Source of the DNA: an uncultured Flavobacteriaceae bacterium | GTDB lineage: Bacteria; Bacteroidota; Bacteroidia; Flavobacteriales; Flavobacteriaceae | Length of the DNA: 52,426 nucleotides | Direction: 5' to 3' | Assembly (NCBI GenBank): GCA_913052585.1 | Contig: CAJXEB010000010.1 | Location: forward strand, 1-52,426 | The notes under the pieces: generated by a model | What the model saw: only the letters and a program-made list of their open reading frames with translations | What the model was told of the DNA's origin: nothing | The model's database searches: none | Made by a program: the position numbers and the translations under genes | Part shown: piece after piece, positions 46,149 through 52,426 of the stretch | Layout of the letters: each line of letters opens with the position of its first letter | Numbering within the stretch: the stretch's first letter is position 1

Positions 46149-46194
46149 GTAAAATATTATTTTAGCAATGGATACTTTTACTTCCGCAGCAAAA

Positions 46195-46226
46195 AAAAAC
46201 ACGCTCCAAAATTGAAGTGTGTTTTT
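46195..46226. terminator. Bidirectional hairpin terminator
   Basis: AAAAACACGCT (46195-46205) pairs with AGTGTGTTTTT (46216-46226) except one G-T position. It is A-rich on the left and T-rich on the right and lies between two convergent genes. Confidence 0.7.
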
Positions 46227-46253
46227 ATTATTTAGTAAAGATGGAAGGCTATA

Positions 46254-48017
46254 CTATTCTTCCATTTTTTTACCATTTATTTCTTGTCCACCTTGAAAAA
46301 GAGTCACACTATCAATGTTGCCTTCCTCATTTTTATTAAAGACTAATTGTGCATTAATCACTTTTAAATAAAATTCATTTTCAGTTTTCGGAAAAATATC
46401 AAATGCTGGTTGCCCTGTAGCTTGTGTTTTTAATTGGTTTCCTTCTTTGGTAACCGTAAGAATAAAACTAGGCATGAGTTCGTATTTTCCAATGTAAGTT
46501 TCTAAAACAGCATCAGCTATTATTACTTCTTTTTCCAAATCGCTTACATCATCACCTAATTTCTTTAAAAAATCGAGACCGTTTTGGTTATTAGGGTTTA
46601 ATACTACCGATTTTCTATAGTTTTTAATGGCTAGATCGTTTTTACCTAATTTCATTAAACTCTCCCCTAAACTATCGTAGGCATTTGAGGAGGTAGGGAA
46701 TTCTTCAGTAATAAGCTGAAATACTTTGGAAGCTTCCGCTACTTTATCAGCTCCCATAAGTTGATATCCAATAGCATTCATTTCTCTTTCACTTAAACTA
46801 TACGTTTCATCATCTTTAATGGTATTATAATATGCAATTCCAGCATCAACTCCTTTATCTTCAATTACAGCCATTACCGCATCCGCTACAGACTTTTTAG
46901 GCATATCGTAGTCTTTACCACGGATGATGCCTCGAATGGCTTTAGTCATATTGTCAAGTGGTGCTCCACCTGTATTATTTAAAAGCACAATCAAAGATTT
47001 ATTTGAAGTTGCTCTAGAAATATTAGTATTAAATCCGTTAATACCTCCACCATGTCCAATGGTATAAATACTATCGGTAGAAGTTCCTATTTTGGAATAA
47101 CCAACAGCCCAACCATACGCATAATCTGCGCTACCAAAGGCGGTGATATAAGGCTTAAAATATAGGGTCATATATTTTTTAGGTAAAAGGGTAGTGGTAT
47201 ATAAAGCTTGATCCCACTTATATAAATCTTCAACAGTGGAATACATAGAGCCTGCTGCATAAGGAATAGTCATATCTAAATACCTAGAATTCACATAGTC
47301 TCCTCCTTGTTTTTCGTAACCTGTGGCTCTATTTTTTAAAATGTCGCTATGATTATCATAACCCGTTTCCTTCATATTTAATGGAGTAAAAATTTTATCC
47401 TGAAGCATTTGCTCATAGCTTTTTCCAGATAATTTTTCAACTAGGACGCCGAGAAGAAAATATCCCGAATTACTATAACTAAACTTTTCGCCAGGTGCAA
47501 AATCCAATTCCTTTTCATCAAACTTTTTTACAAATTCTTCTGGAGTATATGGATTGCGGCTTTCATCTTGCATAAACTTAGGAAATGCAGTGTAATTTGG
47601 TATTCCTGAAGTATGTGTTAGTAAATGATGGGTTGTGATAATATCGCCGGTTGCTTTTGGATAGTCTGGTAAATAGGTAGTAATAGGCTTTTGTAAATCT
47701 AATTTTCCATCGGCTACTAATTGTAAAATAAGCATTGCTGTAAATTGTTTGGTGACAGAGCCCAAACGATGTTTTGTATTGGCTTGGTTGGGAATGTCCC
47801 ATTCCATATTTGCCAAGCCAAATCCTTTTTTATAAATAACGGTTCCTTGGTCTGCTACCAAAACAGAACCATTAAACTTACCGTATTCTTGATAGGTACT
47901 TATAAGTTCATCGATTTGCTCAACTTTCGTTTGAGCAAAAGACATAGTGCTTACAAATACTAAAAAAAGCATTAAAATGCCATTTTTAAATAATGGATAA
48001 TTTAAATTTAATTTCAT
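46254..48017 (-). CDS. Serine hydrolase (class C beta-lactamase fold) with TPR
   Basis: A 587-residue exported protein of the beta-lactamase/D-Ala-D-Ala peptidase family (PF00144). Signal peptide 1-29 (ends SFAQ). Active-site motifs are SVTK (Ser87-Lys90), YSN (181-183) and GHGGG near 322 in place of KTG. A tetratricopeptide-like part (about 425-480, SLGESLMKLGKNDLAIKNYRKSV) and a C-terminal lipocalin-like segment (YIGKYELMPSF onward) follow. Cell-wall peptide or small ester cleavage is likely, and resistance to beta-lactams is not implied. A paralogue at 49297 shares the architecture. Confidence 0.9.
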   Translation of the reverse strand: MKLNLNYPLFKNGILMLFLVFVSTMSFAQTKVEQIDELISTYQEYGKFNGSVLVADQGTVIYKKGFGLANMEWDIPNQANTKHRLGSVTKQFTAMLILQLVADGKLDLQKPITTYLPDYPKATGDIITTHHLLTHTSGIPNYTAFPKFMQDESRNPYTPEEFVKKFDEKELDFAPGEKFSYSNSGYFLLGVLVEKLSGKSYEQMLQDKIFTPLNMKETGYDNHSDILKNRATGYEKQGGDYVNSRYLDMTIPYAAGSMYSTVEDLYKWDQALYTTTLLPKKYMTLYFKPYITAFGSADYAYGWAVGYSKIGTSTDSIYTIGHGGGINGFNTNISRATSNKSLIVLLNNTGGAPLDNMTKAIRGIIRGKDYDMPKKSVADAVMAVIEDKGVDAGIAYYNTIKDDETYSLSEREMNAIGYQLMGADKVAEASKVFQLITEEFPTSSNAYDSLGESLMKLGKNDLAIKNYRKSVVLNPNNQNGLDFLKKLGDDVSDLEKEVIIADAVLETYIGKYELMPSFILTVTKEGNQLKTQATGQPAFDIFPKTENEFYLKVINAQLVFNKNEEGNIDSVTLFQGGQEINGKKMEE

Positions 48018-48420
48018 AATTAAGTTTTTGATTGGTTGTTATTAGTTAGTAAATTACTTGTATATGACGAACTATGGCTTTGATATGTTACAGAATAATA
48101 CATTAATTACAACAATTGATATATGTTAGGTTTTTTTATTTTGAATTCATTTAACAAGAATTGTGTATTTATTTAGTGTTAATGGATTGATTTTCTTTCC
48201 GCAGTAATTAAAAAAAATGGACATCGATTACTGATATTGTGTGTGTTACAAAAACAATGCCGAAATCATTTTATTTTTAAAACTGAAGTCAAACCTTTCG
48301 TAGCAACTACCGTAGCTAAGTAGCTATTATACAAGCTTCTCTAGATGGGCTTTTAACATAGCTTTAACCTTCAAAAACGGATAATGTGAATCTAATTTCT
48401 TATCTTAACTGAGAATATAA

Positions 48421-48549
48421 AACATCATAATTGGAAAAATTATTAATGATTTAAAATTTAAAACTAAAGTAAAACAAACATACCCTACGAATCCAAATGG
48501 AGAAACAATATCAAGAATAGAATATTTAATATCGACAAAATACCGTTGA
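48421..48549 (+). other. Start-less open stretch, possible gene relic
   Basis: A 42-codon frame between stops at 48418-48420 and 48547-48549 with no ATG. It reads GKIINDLKFKTKVKQTYP and NPNGETISRIEYLI, which looks protein-like but matches nothing I can name. The rest of 48018-48633 is AT-rich sequence, and I see no gene, RNA or repeat in it. Confidence 0.2.
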
Positions 48550-48633
48550 TGAAAACCAAATTAAAATATAGCATAAAAAAAGACAATATAATATCATTTT
48601 TAAAATGTAGGTATCAATTTTAACAGAAAGCAT

Positions 48634-48846
48634 ATGAAGACCAAGATAGAACTGGAACAGCATATAATAAAGATCACAGGCATCATTTACAATGAATACC
48701 CTGAGTTATCTAAATACATTATTGAAATACCAATAAACGATTCCCAAGGAGATGAAATTAATCTCAAAAACCTTGAGGATTACTATCATTCTTTAGAGGA
48801 GATTGTAAGTAAATATGCTAAAAATACACATATAAGTAGGAAATGA
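48634..48846 (+). CDS. Small protein upstream of HPF/RaiA
   Basis: A 70-residue cytoplasmic protein of unknown function: MKTKIELEQHIIKITGIIYN, then PELSKYIIEIPIND and a helical LKNLEDYYHSLEEIVSKY. It is mostly helical and acidic. The HPF/RaiA gene follows after 80 bases, and I recall similar genes in front of such factors in other Flavobacteriia. Its stop overlaps a 15-codon ORF by three bases. A stress or stationary-phase role is inferred only from context. Confidence 0.65.
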   Translation: MKTKIELEQHIIKITGIIYNEYPELSKYIIEIPINDSQGDEINLKNLEDYYHSLEEIVSKYAKNTHISRK

Positions 48847-48890
48847 AAAGTGCATTAATCAAAAAATACGTTAAAGAATCTAAAGCTTAA
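48843..48890 (+). CDS. Possible 15-residue ORF coupled to the 70-aa gene
   Basis: ATG at 48843 overlaps the preceding stop in AAATGA, the pattern of translational coupling. The peptide reads MKSALIKKYVKESKA and then stops. It is basic and could form one helix. It is very short and may be chance; no homology argument is available. Confidence 0.25.
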   Translation: MKSALIKKYVKESKA

Positions 48891-48926
48891 AAAAAAGAAT
48901 AATTAAACCAATAAAAAAAAACAAAC

Positions 48927-49256
48927 ATGAAAATTCAATTTAATACGGATAAAGCGATAAGTGGAAATGAAAGAGATCAGCAATACTTTAGCTCTCTGAT
49001 AGCTGAAGGACTAAAGATATATGAACCTCATATTACAAGAATAGAAGTCCATTTATCAGATAAAAACGGAAAAAAGGAGGAACTTAATGATTTGCGATGT
49101 TTGCTGGAAACCAGAATTGAAGGTAGGCAACCTTTAGCAGTTTCATGTCAGGCTGATACTGTTGAACTTGCCGTATCAGGTGCTATTGACAAACTCACCG
49201 CTTCTTTAGAAACAATTCTAGGGCGGATGCAAAATCAAGAAAAAACTACTTTATAA
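48927..49256 (+). CDS. HPF/RaiA family ribosome-associated protein
   Basis: A 109-residue member of the HPF/YfiA/RaiA (sigma-54 modulation) family, binding the 30S subunit and dimerising or silencing ribosomes in slow growth. Family pattern: KIQFNTDKAISGNERDQQYF at the start, then ITRIEVHLSDKNGKK (first helix and strand), CLLETRIEGRQPLAVSCQAD and VELAVSGAIDKLTASLETIL. It is a short form without a long C-terminal dimerisation tail. It may act together with the 70-residue protein upstream. Confidence 0.85.
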   Translation: MKIQFNTDKAISGNERDQQYFSSLIAEGLKIYEPHITRIEVHLSDKNGKKEELNDLRCLLETRIEGRQPLAVSCQADTVELAVSGAIDKLTASLETILGRMQNQEKTTL

Positions 49257-49296
49257 AAATAAAAACACCACATAAATAAGTATCTGAATGGAACAT

Positions 49297-51264
49297 TTAA
49301 TCGCAACTATTTTTCAAAACAGTTATTGCTTTTAAATTGTTCCATACTTTATGTACATAGTTTTTAGGCGAAATTCTAAATAATAGGATTGACTTGCTGT
49401 TTTTTTCGCAAAGATTTTGTTCAATATAAAAGTTTAATACCAGTGGTTTTTTAGTAATAAAGGTATCGTAAATGCTTGCTTTACCAATAAAAGCGCCCTC
49501 TTTAGTTTTTGTGATTTCTACTGTTGTTTTTGGTAATACAAGGTCTTTTTCTTTATTAACACCTTCTAATAAACCATCGTAATATTTTTTTATATAATCT
49601 TCTACTTGTCTTAGTGTTACTTCTTTATCAATATTGACTTTCCAAGCAAACGTGTAGGTCCAAAAATTAGGACTGGCGGTATCGTTCCAACCTTTTGGAA
49701 ATCGTGCATCTTCGAAACCTTTAAGTTTAATATCTTGGGCAAAATGTAATGGAATTGCAAAGAGTTCTTTTTCCCAAGTATCATCCACCTTTAAGAGATC
49801 TGTACTGTACGTAATTCCTAATTTTGCGAGCATTGCAATAGCGTTATTATTCTTAGGATTTAATGCTAAAGATTTTTTATAATTAATAATTGCTTCCTCA
49901 TTTTTCCCTAACATCATTAGCGCTTCAGCATAACTATCGTAAGTATTGTCTCTGTCTGGAAACACTTCAGTAGCTAATTTGAATATTTTGGCAGCATCTT
50001 GGGCACTTCCAGCATGCAAAAACCGGTAACCTGCAACAATGAGGTCTTGTTCGCTTTTTCGATATTCTGGCGCATCTTTATGTTTGTTATAAAATTGAAT
50101 ACCTGTATCGATGCCTTCCTTTTCAATAGTTTTAACCATAAATTGAGCTAAAGGAATTAGCGGTAAATCGTATGGTTTATCATATAAAACACCTGTAATC
50201 GCAGTGGTAATAGAGGTGCGAAAGGAATGACTGGAATTATTTAATATGATAATTGAAGCATTGCGAGACGGAATTTTAGTATATAACGAACGAAAACCAT
50301 CAATAGAACCACTATGACCTATCGTTCCTATATTTTCTGAAGTATTACCAATGGGTTTATCCATGAATTCCCAACCATAGCCATAATGTCCTCCATAACT
50401 TGGATCTACTATTTGTTTAGTAAAAATTTGATCCATATATTTTTTTGGTAATAATGTTTCAGTATTTAATGATTGATCCCAAAGAAATAAATCTTCAACT
50501 GTAGCATAGATAGCTCCTGCAGCATATGAAGTTGACTCATCTGAATTATCCGTATTATAGTATTCGCCAAAACTTCTATTGTAACCAGAGGCCATATTTT
50601 TAATAAGCGGACTGTGTTTATAAAACCCAGAGTTTTTCATCCCTAAGGGTTTAAAAATATTTTCCTGCAATGCGTCTTCATACGATTTTCCTGTAATGGT
50701 CTCTATAATGTAACCTAATAGCGTGTATCCAGAATTGCTATACTTAAAGCGTTCTCCTGGACTAAACTCAAGGGCTACACTTGCAAACTGATTGACCATT
50801 GCTTCAGGTTGATTGTGTTTTTCTTTGTCTGATCTATCTTGTCCAATTCCTGCTGAGTGGTTGAGTAGGTGATGAATGGTAATCTGATTCCCATTTACTT
50901 TAGGATAATTTGGTAAGTATGATGAAATAGGTTGATGTAACTCTAATTTATTTTCAGCAACTAATTGCATAATTAGCATGGCTGTAAAAGCTTTGGTCAA
51001 CGAAGCAATTTGGAATTTGGTATTTATTGTATTAGGAATGTCCCATTCCATATTGGCGAATCCTAATCCTTCTTTGTATATAATTTCACCTTGATCTGCT
51101 ACTAGAATTGCTCCATGAAACATATCATATTCTGAATACAAACCAAGAAGTTCATTTATTTTAACAACTTTACTTGTTGTATCATTTTTAACTTGTGCAT
51201 TAATACAAGCAGTACTAGATAATGTTAATATCAGAAGTATTCCAATCCATAAAATCTTATTCAT
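49297..51264 (-). CDS. Serine hydrolase (class C beta-lactamase fold), longer paralogue
   Basis: A 655-residue exported paralogue of the protein at 46254. The signal is 1-24 or so (TACINAQ), with a cysteine at 20 that is not in a good lipobox. Active-site motifs are SLTK (Ser88-Lys91), YSN in KYSNSGYTLLG near 185, and GHSGS near 325. A TPR-like part (AEALMMLGKNEEAIINYKKSL) follows, then an additional C-terminal domain of about 150 residues (WTYTFAWKVNIDKEVTL, FYIEQNLCEKNSKS) instead of the lipocalin-like segment. The two genes are separated by the HPF region, so the duplication is not tight. Confidence 0.9.
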   Translation of the reverse strand: MNKILWIGILLILTLSSTACINAQVKNDTTSKVVKINELLGLYSEYDMFHGAILVADQGEIIYKEGLGFANMEWDIPNTINTKFQIASLTKAFTAMLIMQLVAENKLELHQPISSYLPNYPKVNGNQITIHHLLNHSAGIGQDRSDKEKHNQPEAMVNQFASVALEFSPGERFKYSNSGYTLLGYIIETITGKSYEDALQENIFKPLGMKNSGFYKHSPLIKNMASGYNRSFGEYYNTDNSDESTSYAAGAIYATVEDLFLWDQSLNTETLLPKKYMDQIFTKQIVDPSYGGHYGYGWEFMDKPIGNTSENIGTIGHSGSIDGFRSLYTKIPSRNASIIILNNSSHSFRTSITTAITGVLYDKPYDLPLIPLAQFMVKTIEKEGIDTGIQFYNKHKDAPEYRKSEQDLIVAGYRFLHAGSAQDAAKIFKLATEVFPDRDNTYDSYAEALMMLGKNEEAIINYKKSLALNPKNNNAIAMLAKLGITYSTDLLKVDDTWEKELFAIPLHFAQDIKLKGFEDARFPKGWNDTASPNFWTYTFAWKVNIDKEVTLRQVEDYIKKYYDGLLEGVNKEKDLVLPKTTVEITKTKEGAFIGKASIYDTFITKKPLVLNFYIEQNLCEKNSKSILLFRISPKNYVHKVWNNLKAITVLKNSCD

Positions 51265-51506
51265 AACTTAATTTTTATAATAGCTGCAATAATACAAGCA
51301 CTATTTATGAAGCTCAAAACTAGGTTTTATAAGCCCATTAAGTGTCAAACAAATGTAAAAGAAGTGTCAATAATTGTAAAATTTCATCCATAAAAACAAA
51401 CTCTTGGAGCAACCCACGAGCATCTCCAAAACATTTTTATTAGCCATGTTTTAATGAATCTCCATGCCATCAAGGCAGGTAGGTGGTTTTTAAAAAGTTT
51501 TATGCT

Positions 51507-52151
51507 TTATTTAAATGTATGGCGTTTCTCATCTGTAGAAGATGCGCTTAGTAATTGGTTAAATGTTCTTATGGTATTAAAATCGCGGGTAATTTCATCA
51601 GAAACCGCAATCCCAGGAATACCAGTTTTTACTATATCTGCAACATCTTTTGTAGTGATCCCTCCAAAACCAATAATTGGAGTTTCAGTTTTTAAGGCCT
51701 CTGTGATTGCAGTAAATCCGTTTAAACCTAAAGCCGGACTTAAATTGTCTTTAGTTGAATTAATTCTAAAAGGGCCTAAACTAATATAATCGACTACGTT
51801 ACTAATTAATGTTTCGCAATCTTGTAAGGTATTTGCGGTTACACCTATAATTTGCCAAGTGTATAAATGCCTTCTAGGTATTATAAGAGAAGTATCATGC
51901 TTCTCAAAATGAACTCCATCTGCTTTAACTGCTCTTGCTATTTTATAATAATCGTTAATAATTAACCTAGTTTGAAAGTAAGATGTCATTTCTCTAGCCT
52001 CTGTAGCTAGCTTTAAAACATTTTTTTCTGAAACATTTTTTAAACGTAATTGCACTAATTCTGCACCAGATGCACATGCTTTTTGAATGTTTTCCAGGTG
52101 TTCTATTGGAGTGCTTCCCTGTGATATATAATGTAGTTTAGGTATAGTCAT
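51507..52151 (-). CDS. Thiamine phosphate synthase-like (ThiE/TenI family) protein
   Basis: A 214-residue TIM-barrel protein of the ThiE/TenI family. Visible parts are LHYISQG near the start, ELVQLRLKN, LIINDYYKIARAVKADGVHF, VDYISLGPFRIN and PIIGFGGITTKDV. ThiE joins HMP pyrophosphate to the thiazole phosphate. However, the GVHxGQxD motif reads GVHFEKHDTS, and GxSxH reads GVTAN, so the typical phosphate-binding residues are changed. A TenI-like or ThiE-like paralogue is therefore as likely as an active ThiE. No other thiamine gene is in the window. Between this gene and the upstream hydrolase (51265-51506) I see no gene. Confidence 0.8.
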   Translation of the reverse strand: MTIPKLHYISQGSTPIEHLENIQKACASGAELVQLRLKNVSEKNVLKLATEAREMTSYFQTRLIINDYYKIARAVKADGVHFEKHDTSLIIPRRHLYTWQIIGVTANTLQDCETLISNVVDYISLGPFRINSTKDNLSPALGLNGFTAITEALKTETPIIGFGGITTKDVADIVKTGIPGIAVSDEITRDFNTIRTFNQLLSASSTDEKRHTFK

Positions 52152-52349
52152 GCCTTATTGTTGTTATTGAATCTGCATTTATGACAATATAAATACTTTA
52201 TTTATAAATAAGATTCCATTTCTAAAATTAAAAAGAAATTTGATTCATTTATTAATCAGAGCAAAAATGATAAATAAAAGATAGTATACAAGGTAAAACA
52301 AGATTATTCGAAATAAATATAATAGTTTTTAAATTTGATTTATTGGCAC

Positions 52350-52357
52350 TATCTTTG
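52350..52357 (+). promoter_or_regulatory. -7 box of the cold-shock gene (TATCTTTG)
   Basis: Exact TAnnTTTG match followed by C, 37 bases before the ATG at 52395. This gives a leader of about 30 bases. Confidence 0.5.
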
Positions 52358-52394
52358 CAAACTAATAAGTATTAATAAATTAAATTACATTACA

Positions 52395-52426
52395 ATGAGT
52401 AAAGGAACAGTAAAATTTTTCAATGA
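52395..52426 (+). CDS. Cold-shock protein, 5' end only
   Basis: The first ten codons read MSKGTVKFFN, the classic start of CspA-type single-stranded nucleic-acid-binding proteins. The gene runs past the window end, so nothing more can be said. The leader is short, unlike the long cold-shock leader of E. coli cspA. Confidence 0.85.
   Translation, partial: MSKGTVKFFN

Noticed and set aside
51376-51470. Short tryptophan/cysteine-rich frames and hairpin-like sequence upstream of the hydrolase
   Set aside because: Frames on the minus strand are only 26-28 codons with no conserved copy. The mirrored stretch around AAAACATTTTTATTAG has too short a stem. No riboswitch pattern (TPP box) was found.
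51454-51789. 111-codon plus-strand ORF
   Set aside because: Antisense to the ThiE-like gene. Its proline/valine-rich composition reflects the opposite-strand codons.

Overview
The window is a stretch of chromosome from an AT-rich member of the Bacteroidota, most likely a marine-type Flavobacteriaceae. The signs are A-rich leaders without clear Shine-Dalgarno sites, promoters of the TAnnTTTG type, a type IX secretion (T9SS) C-terminal sorting domain, a PorT-like outer-membrane barrel, DUF4251, a fused E1 alpha/beta 2-oxoacid dehydrogenase and an EF-G2-like factor. I see no rRNA, tRNA, CRISPR array, phage or intact insertion sequence. Most of the region is ordinary core chromosome with a few accessory patches.

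Layout. 0-3.4 kb: a secreted protein, the relic of a second secreted protein, a DEAD-box helicase with a DUF1456 gene, then about 0.9 kb that looks empty but holds three paralogous micro-ORFs of 28-33 codons on the minus strand, plus a possible longer fourth. 3.4-9 kb: penicillin-acylase-family hydrolase, NADP-dependent oxidoreductase, DUF4251 protein, outer-membrane barrel. 9-15.2 kb: YdiJ-like FAD/Fe-S dehydrogenase, aroC, a dicarboxylate/amino-acid symporter, an MscS channel. 15.4-17.4 kb: two secreted modular proteins. 17.4-25.6 kb: a YfcC-type carrier, mutS2 and a DCC thiol protein on the minus strand; ung; a membrane microprotein; a nucleoside phosphorylase coupled to a cytosolic periplasmic-binding-fold protein; a SUI1 factor coupled to a 2-oxoglutarate/Fe(II) oxygenase. 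25.7-32.5 kb: E1 alpha/beta, an RlmI-like methyltransferase, EF-G2, a Bcr/CflA-type efflux pump.

32.7-36 kb is a minus-strand operon that looks like copper or redox handling: an MbnP-like protein, a di-haem MbnH/MauG-like peroxidase, and a YHYH-domain protein with a T9SS sorting domain. 36.1-40.1 kb holds a TesA-like lipoprotein esterase divergent from a YbbA/YbbP ABC exporter. 40.4-43.1 kb is an accessory insertion: two tandem secreted proteins lie between the intact YbbP gene and a broken, internally deleted second copy of its 3' part, with an 83-base direct repeat at both ends. 43.1-46.1 kb is a redox-repair run (glutaredoxin-like, MsrA, SelO, secreted protein). 46.2-52.4 kb: two paralogous class-C beta-lactamase-fold hydrolases flanking a 70-residue protein and an HPF/RaiA-like factor, a ThiE/TenI-like protein, and the first codons of a cold-shock protein.

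The most unusual items are the micro-ORF family, whose sequence divergence keeps the peptide constant while changing synonymous codons; the EF-G paralogue that has lost the catalytic G3 histidine; the MbnP/MbnH/YHYH operon; and the YbbP duplication that brackets a pair of modular secreted proteins. Everything here was read by eye. Family names rest on recognised motifs, not on database searches.
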